Positions 51,157-61,200 of a stretch of DNA of 64,000 bases are shown piece by piece. Origin of the DNA: RGIG9060 sp036307825 (lineage in GTDB: Bacteria > Spirochaetota > Spirochaetia > Treponematales > Treponemataceae). Both the position numbers and the translations under genes were made by a program. Position 1 is the first letter of the stretch, and each line of letters opens with the position of its first letter. A model generated the notes under the pieces. That model saw only the letters and a program-made list of their open reading frames with translations, was not told where the DNA came from and made no database searches. Location: positions 1 to 64,000 of the forward strand of contig JAXJWW010000042.1 in assembly GCA_036307825.1 (NCBI GenBank), given 5' to 3'.

Positions 51157-51538
51157 ATTCCAAGTCTAGTATCTTTTGGATTGTGTCATCGCAAAATTTG
51201 TTTATAGATTTTATCATTTCTTTTTTTTCTTGGTAAATTATATCTGCAATTTTTTCTTCGGTTAATTTTTCTGTGTTTTTATTAGAAAGTAAATTTGTAT
51301 CCTCTAAAAGTTGTGATGGTTCTGTATGCAGAGCTTTTGCTAATTTTATCAAAGTTTTATCACTAACCCAAGTTTTACAATGCTCAATATCAGATAAATA
51401 AGGAAGTGAAATTTCAGCATTTTCGGCAAGTCTTTCTTGTGTAAGATGATATTTTGCGCGTAAATTACGAATATTTGTTGAGAGAATTTTGCGTAAATAT
51501 AGATTTTCTGCTTCATCAGAAAAATTATCTTTTGGCAT
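51155..51538 (-). CDS. XRE-family HTH regulator
   Basis: A protein of about 127 aa with an HTH_3 domain: LRAKYHLTQERLAENAEISLPYLSDIEH, then VSDKTLIKLAKALHTEPSQLLED. The C-terminal half is helical. The ATG at 51538 (MPKDNFSDE) is chosen because the longer frame from 51562 extends into the promoter region. It is divergent from a small P-loop gene, and a palindrome in that promoter is a natural binding site for it. Negative control of the P-loop gene is inferred. Confidence 0.8.
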   Translation of the reverse strand: MPKDNFSDEAENLYLRKILSTNIRNLRAKYHLTQERLAENAEISLPYLSDIEHCKTWVSDKTLIKLAKALHTEPSQLLEDTNLLSNKNTEKLTEEKIADIIYQEKKEMIKSINKFCDDTIQKILDLE

Positions 51539-51565
51539 AAAGCCATTATATGTTAATATCATTGA

Positions 51566-51593
51566 TTGACAAAATATGTAGAATACATATAAA
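51566..51593 (+). promoter_or_regulatory. Promoter of the P-loop gene with an operator inside
   Basis: TTGACA (51566-51571) and TATAAA (51588-51593), or TAAAAT two bases on, flank the perfect palindrome ATATGTA-GAA-TACATAT (51574-51590). A repressor bound there would block polymerase directly. The divergent XRE gene is the obvious candidate. Confidence 0.65.
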
Positions 51594-51634
51594 ATAAATC
51601 TATGATGAGAACATAGGTTTATAGGGGGGTAGAA

Positions 51635-52099
51635 ATGAAAACAAAATTTATATTTATAAGTGGGGCTCCTAATACTGGAAAATCCACAACACTAAAAGAA
51701 CTTTATAAATTCTTAAAAAAAACTAAAAAGTTTAAAGAAACCAAATCAAAAATAATTGCTAATGACGAAGGAATGTTTATATTAGAAGGATATGACAATA
51801 AAGGAAAATCTATAAAAATACTAATTAATTATCCATCAGATACAGAAGTCATAATTGATTATGTTTATGATTTTTATACTAAAAATAAACCTTTTGATAT
51901 TGTTATTACATCTATTAGAGATATGCATTCCGAACGAGATTATTTATTAGATAAATTTAATATAACTGAAGACTACATAGAACTCCCACTTGCAAAAGTA
52001 ACTCGAAAAAACGACAAAAAACTTGCTTGCAATAGTTATTACACAAGAGTCTTAAATTTGTTAAAACATATTCTTTCTTTATCACCATACAATTTGTAA
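51635..52099 (+). CDS. Small P-loop NTPase of unknown role
   Basis: A 154-aa protein with Walker A at GAPNTGKSTT (residues 9-18). A possible Walker B-like strand is FDIVITSIRD near residue 90. No other domain is recognised, and it is too short for most kinase families. An AGGGGGG lies ahead of the ATG. It sits between a divergent XRE regulator with an operator inside its promoter and the interrupted SUMF1-type gene, so it seems to be conditionally expressed. Function unknown. Confidence 0.65.
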   Translation: MKTKFIFISGAPNTGKSTTLKELYKFLKKTKKFKETKSKIIANDEGMFILEGYDNKGKSIKILINYPSDTEVIIDYVYDFYTKNKPFDIVITSIRDMHSERDYLLDKFNITEDYIELPLAKVTRKNDKKLACNSYYTRVLNLLKHILSLSPYNL

Positions 52100-52144
52100 A
52101 TCATGATTGATTAGAAAATAACATTCATTTATAGGAGAAATTTT

Positions 52145-52711
52145 ATGAATAAAATTATATTTATTTTACTTACATTGTTAATGTGTACATCTGTTTTTGC
52201 ACAAGTTCAACAAGTTGATCCAATTTTACTTGTAAAGACTTTAGAAAAAAACAGAAACACAGAAATTACATTTGTAACAGAACTCAATTTAAATAACCTT
52301 GGTTGGGATAACGAAGGTTATTTAAAATTAACAACTGTTAATAGTGAAAAATATAGTTTGATTGCCGAAATAGAAACAGAATTTTTAAGGGAGATAATAA
52401 ATTATAAAAATCAAAAATATAAAGTTTCTTTTCAGTTAAAAAGTTCTAAACCTAAGGTTTATGCTGTTACAAAAATTGAAGGACTTGAAACTGTAGCTGA
52501 ATATAAAGCAAGAATTGAAGCTGAACGACTTGCGCGATTAGAAGCAGAACGAATTGCCGAAGAAAAGAGGCTTGAAGAAGAACGCCTTGCAGAAGAGGCA
52601 AGATTAGAAGCAGAACGAATTGCTGAAGAAAAAAGACAACGAAATGCACAATATTTGCCAACTTATGAGGGGCATTTAGCAAAAGCAAAAAAATATGAAA
52701 CTGAAAAATGA
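52145..52711 (+). CDS. N-terminal part of an interrupted SUMF1-family surface protein gene
   Basis: These 188 residues start with a signal peptide (KIIFILLTLLMCTSVFAQ), followed by a beta-rich segment and then a long coiled coil of Glu/Arg-rich repeats (LEAERIAEEKRLEEERL repeated). The frame ends at a TGA (52709-52711) directly after KYETEK. Reading through it in the same frame continues as WCYALGSYYDAMG into the SUMF1-like part, so a single substitution has probably split a longer gene. The mature product of this half would be an exported coiled-coil protein. Confidence 0.7.
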   Translation: MNKIIFILLTLLMCTSVFAQVQQVDPILLVKTLEKNRNTEITFVTELNLNNLGWDNEGYLKLTTVNSEKYSLIAEIETEFLREIINYKNQKYKVSFQLKSSKPKVYAVTKIEGLETVAEYKARIEAERLARLEAERIAEEKRLEEERLAEEARLEAERIAEEKRQRNAQYLPTYEGHLAKAKKYETEK

Positions 52712-52744
52712 TGGTGTTATGCTTTAGGATCTTATTATGATGCA

Positions 52745-54340
52745 ATGGGAACAGTTGGTCTTGACCCAGAATATAAAACTGAGGCTGTAAATGGTTACAA
52801 CGCATTAAAAGAATCTATCTTATCTGGAAATCCTGGTTTTGGAACATATAACGCCTTTACACTTCATGATGAATGGAAAAGGCTTTTAATTGATGCTGAA
52901 AAATATGGATGTAGTTTTAATCCTTACGAAGTAACTGTAGGTGATTTAGTTCAAGGTGATTTAGATTATACCTCAAAGACAGCAAGTTATAGTGCAGAAA
53001 TCTCTTATAAAATAGGTGCTAGGTATATGTATACAATTAGAATTATTGAGGATGGATATAAAATAGCATATAAAGCTGATTGGAGCAAATTACCAAAAGA
53101 ATGGCCAAAATATTCCGTAAGTTATAAAGATAATGATGCGTACAATGTAAATGGGGCATATATTTTTATTGCAGACAAATATGATTTGTATGGAAAAGTA
53201 ATTGACTATAGTTATTATAATGCTTTTGGTATTAACCATAATTTTACTTACAGCATTAATGTACAAATTCCATTTACTTCTAGAATTGAAAATATTTTTT
53301 ACCAAGAAATTGATACTCTTATAGATTGTAAGTTTAATATTGTTGATGAAAATGGAAAAGAACTTGTAAAACCTGTAAGATGTCTTTTAGGTCGACAATC
53401 TAAAGTTTTATTTACTGGTATAACTCCTGAAATAATGAATTTAATCGATAATGACAAGGCTTTCATTAATCCTATTGGATGTTATCTTCAGTATGGAAAA
53501 TATGATTCAAAACTAGATGAGGGAGGACGAAGTTTTATTAAAAATTTTCCAGAAGTACAGTTATCTTTAGAAACTGCTGAAATTATCTGTTGGAACAACA
53601 AATTTGATAAAACTTATGATTCCATTAATAAGATTAAAGCATATGAAATAAAACAAAAATTTGACACGGATTATCTTGACAATATAAATAATATTAATTT
53701 CGACATGATTTCAATTACTGAAAAAAATCTAGAAATTGCAAAAACAGAAACAACTCAGAAATTATATGAATCTGTTATGGGGTCAAATCCAAGTAAATTT
53801 AAGTTCTGGCTAAATCCTGTAGAAAATATTTCCTTCTATGATGCAATATATTTTTGCAATAAACTTTCCATTATTAAAGGATTAACACCTGTATACTCAG
53901 TAGATAGAAACATAGATTTTACGGAATGGAATTATACACCTCATGAAGGACATTCAATAGAAGGTGAAATAACACAAAATCTATCTGCAAATGGATATCG
54001 ATTACCAACCCTAGAAGAATGGCAATATGCTGCAAGAGGTGGAGAAGATTATGATTATGCTGGTAGTAATGATTTATATGAAGTTGCATGGTTTAAAAAA
54101 AATAGTAATTCTGTATCTCATTATGTAGCACAAAAAAAAGCAAATGGATATGGATTGTACGATATGTCTGGTAATGTTTCTGAGTTGTGTTGGGGTTCTG
54201 ACAACGACCGTTATTGCAGCTGTGGTGGCGGTTACGACGACTACCCCATGAACTGTGAGGTTAGTAGCAGTCCTCGTAGCAACACCGCTAGATACGGTTC
54301 TACTTCCATCGGTTTCCGTATAGTTCGTTCATACAAGTAA
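52745..54340 (+). CDS. C-terminal part of the interrupted gene: FGE/SUMF1-like domain with DGR-type variable end
   Basis: This 531-aa frame is in register with the upstream half, 600 bases from its start, but has no convincing ribosome site. Residues about 1-300 are of unknown type. The final 200 form an FGE/C-lectin fold: MISITEKNLEIAKTETTQKLYESVMGSNPSKF, VENISFYDAIYFCNKLS, GYRLPTLEEWQYAARGG and GLYDMSGNVSELCWG. The last 45 residues are encoded by about 50 percent GC DNA inside an AT-rich gene, with mostly NNC/NNT codons, then IGFRIVRSYK. In Treponema TvpA this is where diversity-generating retroelements write variation. Confidence 0.7.
   Translation: MGTVGLDPEYKTEAVNGYNALKESILSGNPGFGTYNAFTLHDEWKRLLIDAEKYGCSFNPYEVTVGDLVQGDLDYTSKTASYSAEISYKIGARYMYTIRIIEDGYKIAYKADWSKLPKEWPKYSVSYKDNDAYNVNGAYIFIADKYDLYGKVIDYSYYNAFGINHNFTYSINVQIPFTSRIENIFYQEIDTLIDCKFNIVDENGKELVKPVRCLLGRQSKVLFTGITPEIMNLIDNDKAFINPIGCYLQYGKYDSKLDEGGRSFIKNFPEVQLSLETAEIICWNNKFDKTYDSINKIKAYEIKQKFDTDYLDNINNINFDMISITEKNLEIAKTETTQKLYESVMGSNPSKFKFWLNPVENISFYDAIYFCNKLSIIKGLTPVYSVDRNIDFTEWNYTPHEGHSIEGEITQNLSANGYRLPTLEEWQYAARGGEDYDYAGSNDLYEVAWFKKNSNSVSHYVAQKKANGYGLYDMSGNVSELCWGSDNDRYCSCGGGYDDYPMNCEVSSSPRSNTARYGSTSIGFRIVRSYK
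54200..54327 (+). other. Candidate DGR variable region with IMH-like end
   Basis: By my count 66 of 128 bases are G or C, whereas the preceding gene is about 30 percent. Almost every codon ends in C or T, as expected if AAC/AAT-type template codons were mutated at adenines to any base. The last 20 bases (54308-54327) encode IGFRIVR and look like the unmutated IMH end. No template repeat or reverse transcriptase is in the window. Confidence 0.6.
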
Positions 54341-54352
54341 AATATACTTAAG

Positions 54353-54419
54353 AAGGGTATAACAATATCAAATATACTTGTGGTTATACAATATGATATT
54401 AATATGTATACCCTTTTTT
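54353..54419 (+). terminator. Terminator after the SUMF1-type gene
   Basis: AAGGGTATA and TATACCCTT arms enclose a long AT-rich loop, followed by a T run. The remaining 240 bases up to trkH hold no gene that I can support. Confidence 0.65.
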
Positions 54420-54658
54420 GTAAAAACTTTATGATAATTGAAGTTTAGTAACTGTCTAAAAATTTTTCTTCAAGAAAAGTGTATTTTTTATACTTTGTTT
54501 TTATAAGAAAACTGTATTATTTAATGAACAGTATTTAAAGAAAAATGTGAAACTTAATTCACTTGTTTTCTCAAAGCTTAGTACAACACTTCTGGTTTGA
54601 TTGTCTTTTCAACAAAGTCTGTAATTCTACTTTTGTGGACATCCTTTTTTTTATAACC

Positions 54659-56104
54659 CTATTTTTTCCAGAAGGCTTTATTAAAGAAAATAATCATTGT
54701 GTAAAGTTCAAGACGACCTGCAAGCATTGCAAAACAGTACCACCATTTTATAGCAGGAGCAAATTGAGCAAAATTATCCATTGGTCCAATTTTTCCAAAT
54801 CCTGGGCCGATATTGCCAACTACAGAAAGTGAAGCCGTAAATGAAGTTAAAATATCGGAACCACCAATAGAAGTGATAATTGTTGTAATCAAAACTAAAA
54901 GTGCATACAAAAAGAAAAATGCACTAACATTGTAAACAACATCATTTCTTCCGGCTCTTCCGTTTATTCGGATGCTAAAAATTCCGTGAGGATGTAGCAT
55001 TTTTAAAGTTTCATTTGTGGATTGTTTTGCTAAAATAACCCAACGAATAACTTTTACCCCACCAGAAGTTGAACCAGAACTTCCTCCCACAAACATTAGG
55101 AAAAATAAAATGATTTGTGCTAAAGAAACCCATTCAAGATAGTTTTGTGTAGCAAATCCAGTTGTACTCATAATTGATGCAACATGAAAAGCAGAATATC
55201 TAAATGAAGTAAAAAAGTTTTGATATTGTGGCAAAATTGCTAAAGTTACAATGAAAATTGATGTAAATAAAATTCCAAGAAAGGCTTTAAATTCTGTATT
55301 TGTAATAAGTTCTTTTGCATTTCCTGTAAAAAGTTTGAAGTATAAACTAAAGTTTACTCCAGAAAAAATCATAAAAGCAGTACAAATCCATTCGATTGCA
55401 TCGGAATTGTAAAATCCAATGCTAGAATTTTTTGTGGAAAATCCGCCAGTACCAAGGGTTGAAAATGCGTGGGAAAGAGCATCTACAAAATCCATTCCTG
55501 CAAACATTAAAAGAATTGTTTGGGCTGCTGTAAAAGAAACATAAATTATCCATAAAATTTTTGCAGTAACTGTAATTTTAGGAGTGATTTTATCTTTTTC
55601 TGGACCTGTTGTTTCGGCTTTAATTAGTTTAAATCCACCAACACCTAAAATTGGCATTAAAGCAACCGTAAGAACAACGATTCCCATACCACCAAGCCAA
55701 TGCATTTGACATCGCCAAAGATTTATTGAACGAGGTAAAATTTCTACATCGGAAAAAATTGTGGCACCTGTTGTAGAAAACCCTGAAACACTTTCAAAAA
55801 AGGCATCTGTAAAGTATTTTGCAAAGCCAGACAAATAAATCGGTAGAGAACCTAAAAAACTTGCACATACCCAGAAAATTGCAACGATTGCAAATCCTGA
55901 ACGAATTGATAATTTTATCTTTTGATTTTTGCCAATAAAATAAAAAATAATCCCAAGAGAAATACAGGATAAAATCGGAATTAAAAAAGGAACATAAACA
56001 CCAACTTCACCGTAGGCAAAAGCAACACCTAAGGGAATTAACATTGAAATTGCAACTACAGAAAGAAGTATGAAAAGTAGTCTTACAAATGAAAAAAATT
56101 TCAT
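54659..56104 (-). CDS. Potassium uptake protein TrkH/KtrB
   Basis: A 481-aa K+ channel-like subunit with four P-loop repeats: FFESVSGFSTTGATIF, HAFSTLGTGGFSTKN, ASIMSTTGFATQN and VVGNIGPGFGKIGP. The selectivity glycines are all present. With the TrkA-type regulator encoded just upstream (4-base overlap) it forms a Trk or Ktr potassium uptake system. The K+ gate lies in a broken helix around residue 330 (MFVGGSSGSTSGGVKV). Confidence 0.92.
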   Translation of the reverse strand: MKFFSFVRLLFILLSVVAISMLIPLGVAFAYGEVGVYVPFLIPILSCISLGIIFYFIGKNQKIKLSIRSGFAIVAIFWVCASFLGSLPIYLSGFAKYFTDAFFESVSGFSTTGATIFSDVEILPRSINLWRCQMHWLGGMGIVVLTVALMPILGVGGFKLIKAETTGPEKDKITPKITVTAKILWIIYVSFTAAQTILLMFAGMDFVDALSHAFSTLGTGGFSTKNSSIGFYNSDAIEWICTAFMIFSGVNFSLYFKLFTGNAKELITNTEFKAFLGILFTSIFIVTLAILPQYQNFFTSFRYSAFHVASIMSTTGFATQNYLEWVSLAQIILFFLMFVGGSSGSTSGGVKVIRWVILAKQSTNETLKMLHPHGIFSIRINGRAGRNDVVYNVSAFFFLYALLVLITTIITSIGGSDILTSFTASLSVVGNIGPGFGKIGPMDNFAQFAPAIKWWYCFAMLAGRLELYTMIIFFNKAFWKK

Positions 56105-57519
56105 TCATCTGCTCCAAAAAGTTGTAAAATATCTGCGTTACTTGTAGTTTTTGTGATGATAACTAATTTATCGCCTTCATCTAAAACTGTATTTCCGTCT
56201 GGAACTTTATAAACTTCAGATTTTTCTTTTATCAATAGGATGATAAAACTTCCCGGTTTTGAAATTTCTTTAATTTGTTTTCCAACGATTTTTGCTTTTT
56301 CAGACAAATTAATTTCGATAATTTCAAGTTCTCCTTCTGAAACAGTATGAACACCTGTAATGCTTTTTCCTTTTAGATGACTTAGGATACTGTCGATAAC
56401 TGCGTCTTTTATAGGAACGGCAACATCAATTCCAATATTTCTAGCAATTAGTGCAAAACTTCCGCTAGAAACTAGAGAAATTGTTCTATCAACTCCAAGG
56501 GATTTAAAGTAGGCGGCAGTTACAATATTTTTTTCGTGATTATTTGTGGCAGCGATTACTAAGTCAAATTTGCTTAAATCTTCTTCTTCAATAAAACTTT
56601 CGTCTGTAATATCTGCTTTATAAACTGTTGCAGATTGAAATCTCTCAGAAGCAAGTTTAGCTTTTTGCTCATCTTCATCAATAATTACAAAATCTTGTGA
56701 ATGTTGCTTGTGTAATGGAATAAGTTTTGAAATAATTGATTGTTTTGCAGGTTTTTCTATTAAGTGTTCTGCGATTAAGTTTCCGATTCTTCCAGCTCCA
56801 ACAAGAGCAATTTTTTTTATGTCTTGAGTTTTAGAACCACAAAGTTCAAAAACTTCTTTCATTATATCTTTGTTTGCAAGAATTCCAATTCTACTTTCTG
56901 CTTGTAAAATTGTAGAGCCTGTAGGCATAAAAGTTTCACCATCTTTTTCAACATAAGCAATAAGAAAATTCAATTTTGTTATTTGTTTTATGTTTTGTAA
57001 AGTGAGACCTTCAAGTTTGCATCCTCGTTCGATAGTTACTCTTGCAACTTCGTAAGGAGAATCTTCAATTTCTAAAACATCAGAGATTGCGCCATGTTCA
57101 ACAGCATTTACAATGGCACTTGCAGCTTCAAAGTCTGGATGAACCATAAAATCGATTCCGTACAAGGCTCGTTGCTCTTTTTGAGTGATTGATTTTTCGT
57201 TTGGATAATAATCTTCGTTACGAACTCGGGCAATTTTTAGAACTTTTGGATATACTGATTGAACTAAAGAACAAGTTATCATATTTAGTTCATCGGATTC
57301 TGTAACTGCAACTAATGCGTCGGCTTTTGCAATTCCAACTTCAATTAATGTGTCTAAACTGTTTCCATTAGCATGAACAACCATACAATCTAATCGATTT
57401 GAAGCATGACGAACGACTTCTTCATTTTTATCGATTAAGACAACATCATTTTGGTCTGCGATTAAGCGTTTTGCTAATTGGGTGCCAGTAAAACCAGCAC
57501 CAATTATGATAACTTTCAT
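56101..57519 (-). CDS. trkA: Trk potassium uptake regulator TrkA
   Basis: A 472-aa cytoplasmic protein with two RCK_N/RCK_C repeats. Nucleotide-binding loops are IIGAGFTGTQLAKRLIADQ and ALVGAGRIGNLIAEHLIE, with acidic ends VLIDKNEE and FVIIDEDEQ. TrkA_C domains follow each. The doubled layout marks TrkA rather than the single-domain KtrA. It gates TrkH in response to NAD(H) or ATP. The gene is first in the pair, and its stop overlaps the trkH start. Confidence 0.93.
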   Translation of the reverse strand: MKVIIIGAGFTGTQLAKRLIADQNDVVLIDKNEEVVRHASNRLDCMVVHANGNSLDTLIEVGIAKADALVAVTESDELNMITCSLVQSVYPKVLKIARVRNEDYYPNEKSITQKEQRALYGIDFMVHPDFEAASAIVNAVEHGAISDVLEIEDSPYEVARVTIERGCKLEGLTLQNIKQITKLNFLIAYVEKDGETFMPTGSTILQAESRIGILANKDIMKEVFELCGSKTQDIKKIALVGAGRIGNLIAEHLIEKPAKQSIISKLIPLHKQHSQDFVIIDEDEQKAKLASERFQSATVYKADITDESFIEEEDLSKFDLVIAATNNHEKNIVTAAYFKSLGVDRTISLVSSGSFALIARNIGIDVAVPIKDAVIDSILSHLKGKSITGVHTVSEGELEIIEINLSEKAKIVGKQIKEISKPGSFIILLIKEKSEVYKVPDGNTVLDEGDKLVIITKTTSNADILQLFGADE

Positions 57520-57589
57520 TCTATTATAGTGATTCCTTTTTAAAGCAAAATTAATTTTATCTTGCTTTTATTATATCATTTTATAAGAA

Positions 57590-58165
57590 TTATGCATCAG
57601 AAAATTTTGATTTTTTCTTTGGCATTGTGATTAGTGATACTACTATAGATGTGATTATTGCAGAGGCAGCGGCTTCTAAAAGTCCGTTTGCGATTAAAAC
57701 TGCAACAAACATTTTAAAATCCATGGCTTTAATTGCAACTAACATCAAAAGAACTAAACAAGTATTTATTAAAGAACCTACTAATCCACTTATTGCATAA
57801 TTTACAGGTCTTGGAGATTTAGGCAATGAAGAAAAAAGTTTGAAACAGTAAAAAGTTCCAATTCCCATTAAAACACGAGGAAGAACAGAAACTAATGGAT
57901 TTACAAAGAAAGGATCGAGAGGTCCAATAGGTGCGATTGCAGCTTGAATCAAACTGAAAATTCCAAAAATCAATCCAGTTCCAATTCCAGAACCTAATCC
58001 TGCAATAATTGCTGCGATAAGGACAGGAATTTGCATAATTGTAATTGATGCACCAGAAAACCAAGGGATAAAACCAATGTGTGTTAATCCCATAACGATG
58101 ATTAAAGCTCCCATTGCGGCAGTAATTGTAACAGAATTTATCAATTTTTTTGAAGTTGTTTTACT
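57590..58165 (-). CDS. ECF transporter substrate-binding (S) component
   Basis: A protein of about 191 aa with five or six hydrophobic helices, including ITAAMGALIIVMGLTHIGFIPWF near the start and SITIMQIPVLIAAIIAGLGSGIGTGLIFGIFSLIQA, the ECF S-component pattern. It captures a vitamin or metal for a shared EcfA-EcfT module encoded elsewhere. The substrate is not identifiable. The start is uncertain: 58165 (MSKTTSKK) is chosen, but an ATG five codons earlier and a TTG at 58204 are possible. No riboswitch is visible upstream. Confidence 0.8.
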   Translation of the reverse strand, partial: SKTTSKKLINSVTITAAMGALIIVMGLTHIGFIPWFSGASITIMQIPVLIAAIIAGLGSGIGTGLIFGIFSLIQAAIAPIGPLDPFFVNPLVSVLPRVLMGIGTFYCFKLFSSLPKSPRPVNYAISGLVGSLINTCLVLLMLVAIKAMDFKMFVAVLIANGLLEAAASAIITSIVVSLITMPKKKSKFSDA

Positions 58166-58265
58166 CATGAAAAAAAGCATAATACAAAAATTGCAAATTT
58201 TCAATATAACTACTATTCATAAAAAATGATTTTTTGTATAATTTAGTTTTAGTAGGAGACTTATT

Positions 58266-61200
58266 ATGCCACTAAAAAAGAACATTAAGAAAGTTATGGT
58301 TATTGGTTCTGGGCCAATTATTATTGGACAGGCTGCAGAATTTGACTATGCAGGAAATCAAGCTTGTAAAGCATTAAAAGAAAAAGGACTAGAAGTTGTT
58401 CTTGTAAACTCAAATCCTGCAACATTAATGACAGATCACGCAATGGCTGATGAAATCTACATCGAGCCACTCACCTTAGAAACTGTAATGCGTATCATTG
58501 AAAAAGAAAAGCCAGATAGTTTGCTTTCTACTTTAGGAGGACAAACTGGTTTAACACTTTCAATGGAATTGGCAAAATCAGGATTTTTAGAAAAACATAA
58601 TGTTCAGCTTTTAGGAGCAAATCCAGAAACAATTGATAAGGCAGAAGACCGTCAGGGATTCAAAGACTGTTTGGCAAGTATCAATCAGCCATGTATTCCT
58701 TCAGAAGTTCACACAGAATTAGATGCTGCTATCAAATATGCCGAAGAAGTTCTTGACTATCCAGTAATTATTCGTCCAGCATTTACACTTGGTGGAACAG
58801 GTGGTGGAATTGCATACAATCACGATGATATGGTTGAAATCGCTTCTAACGGATTGCATCGTTCTCCTATTCATCAGATTCTTGTAGAAAAATGTATTAC
58901 AGGTTGGAAAGAAGTTGAATTTGAAGTTATGCGCGATAGTGCAGGAAACTGTATTCCAATTTGTCCTATGGAAAATATTGATCCAGTTGGAGTTCATACT
59001 GGAGATTCTATCGTTATGGCTCCTACAGCATCACTAAACAAAGCCGAATACGAAATGCTCCAAAATTCAGCATTGGACATTGTAAATGCTCTTGGAGTTG
59101 AAGGTGGATGTAATGTTCAATTTGCATTAAAACCAAATTCAATGGATTATGCAGTAATCGAAGTTAATCCTCGTGTTAGCCGTTCTTCAGCTTTGGCATC
59201 AAAAGCATCAGGATATCCAATTGCTAGAGTTGCAACTTTAATTGCTATTGGTTACACAATTCCTGAAATTACAAAATCAAATCCAGATGGTTCACTTTTC
59301 AGACCATCTTTAGATTATACAGTTGTTAAATTTCCTCGATTCCCATTTGATAAATTCGTTTATGCAAAACGCGATTTAGGAACTCAGATGAAAGCTACTG
59401 GAGAAGTTATGGCTATCGGTCATAATTTTGAAGAAGCAATGATGAAGTCAATGCGAGGAGCTGAAATCGGCGTAAATTCAATGCGCTTAAAAGCATTTAC
59501 AACAGAAAGTGATGATGATATTCGTCGCAGAGTTGGTGAATGTACAGACCAAAGAATTTTTGCAGTTTACGAAGCAATTTATCGTGGTTGCATGACTCAC
59601 GAAGAAATTTATAATGTTTGTAAAATTGACTGGTGGTTCTTGGATAAATTCCAAAATATTGCTAACAATGAACATTTCTTAGAAGATGTTAAAAACGGAA
59701 AAGCAGAACTCACTTTAGAAAAATATAAAGCATTAAAAGAAGGCGGATTCCCTGATAAGTTAATTCAAGATATTTCTGGTGTAGAAATTACAGGTGCTTT
59801 AGGAAGTCTAAAAGATGCAGAAAAAGCAAAATCACTTGTAAAAGAAGGAAAACTTGCTCACATTCCAACAAGTTATAAATTAGTTTCAACTTGTACTGGA
59901 AGATTTGAAAGTGATTCTCCTTATTTCTATTCAGCATATAATTGCGAAAATGAATCAGCAAATTATCTTTCAACTTTGAAAAACCGTTCAAGCAAAGGAA
60001 CTATCGTAGTTTTAGGTTCTGGGCCAATTCGTATCGGACAAGGAATTGAATTTGACTATGCAAGTGTTCAATGTGTATGGAATTTGAAAAAACTTGGTTA
60101 CGAAGTTGCAATTATCAACAATAACCCAGAAACAGTTTCTACAGACTTTGACACAGCAGACCGACTTTATTTTGAACCACTTACTCCAGAAGATGTAATG
60201 GGCGTTATCAACACAGAAAAACCAATTGGTGTTGTAGTTGCTTTTGGTGGTCAAACTGCTATTAAACTTACAAAATTCTTAGACAGCCAAGGAATTCAAA
60301 TTTTAGGAACAAGTGCCAACTCAATTGACCTTGCAGAAGACCGCGAAAGATTTGAAGAACTTTGTGAAAAATTAAATATCAATCGTCCAAAAGGATTAAC
60401 AATCTTTACTTGTGAAGAAGCTTTAGAAGCAACAAAAAAATTAGGTTATCCTGTATTGCTCCGTCCAAGTTATGTTCTTGGTGGACAAAATATGATTGTT
60501 GCTTTCAACGATGATGATGTAAAAGAATACATGAAAATCATTCTTGCACAAGGAATTGAAAATCCAGTTCTTATTGACCAATACATGATGGGTGTGGAAC
60601 TTGAAGTTGATGGAATTTGTGATGGTGAAGATGTTCTTATTCCTGGAATTATGGAACACATTGAAAGAACAGGTATTCACTCAGGAGATTCTATCGCTGT
60701 TTACCCAAGTTGGAATTTGAATGATGTTCTTCGGGAAAAAATTGTAAAACAAAGTCAGGATTTAGCGCTAAAACTTGGAACAAAAGGTTTAGTAAATATT
60801 CAATATTTGATTTACAACAATGAACTTTACATTATCGAAGTAAATCCTCGTTCAAGTCGTACAGTTCCATATATCAGTAAAGTTACAGGCGTTCCAATGG
60901 TAGAACTTGCTACTCGTGCAATGCTTGGTGAAAAAATTAAAGATATGGGATACGGAACAGGATTGTACAGAAATCCTCCATACTTTGCAGTAAAAGTTCC
61001 AGTTTTCAGTTTTGAAAAATTGATGGATGTTGATACTCATCTTGGACCTGAAATGAAATCTACTGGTGAAGTTTTAGGTTTGGCTTCAACTAGAGAAGAA
61101 GCAATTTTCAAAGGCTTACTTGCTGCTGGATATTCAATGAAACGAGATGGTGGAGTTTTATTCAGTGTAAGAAAAACTGATAAATATGAACTTCCTGATT

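Noticed and set aside
52700..52760. Selenocysteine insertion at the in-frame TGA
   Set aside because: I see no SECIS-like hairpin directly downstream, and the position is in a linker without known catalytic Cys. A nonsense mutation is simpler.
54340..54658. DGR template repeat or reverse transcriptase downstream of the SUMF1-type gene
   Set aside because: The 318 bases hold only a terminator and AT-rich spacer. No repeat of the variable block and no reverse transcriptase frame was found in the window.
54560..54660. 23-codon frame on the minus strand after trkH
   Set aside because: It starts directly against an AAGG with no spacing and has no family likeness or hydrophobic helix.
58166..58265. 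Riboswitch ahead of the ECF S component
   Set aside because: The gap is only about 60-100 bases, with no conserved riboswitch core that I can recognise.
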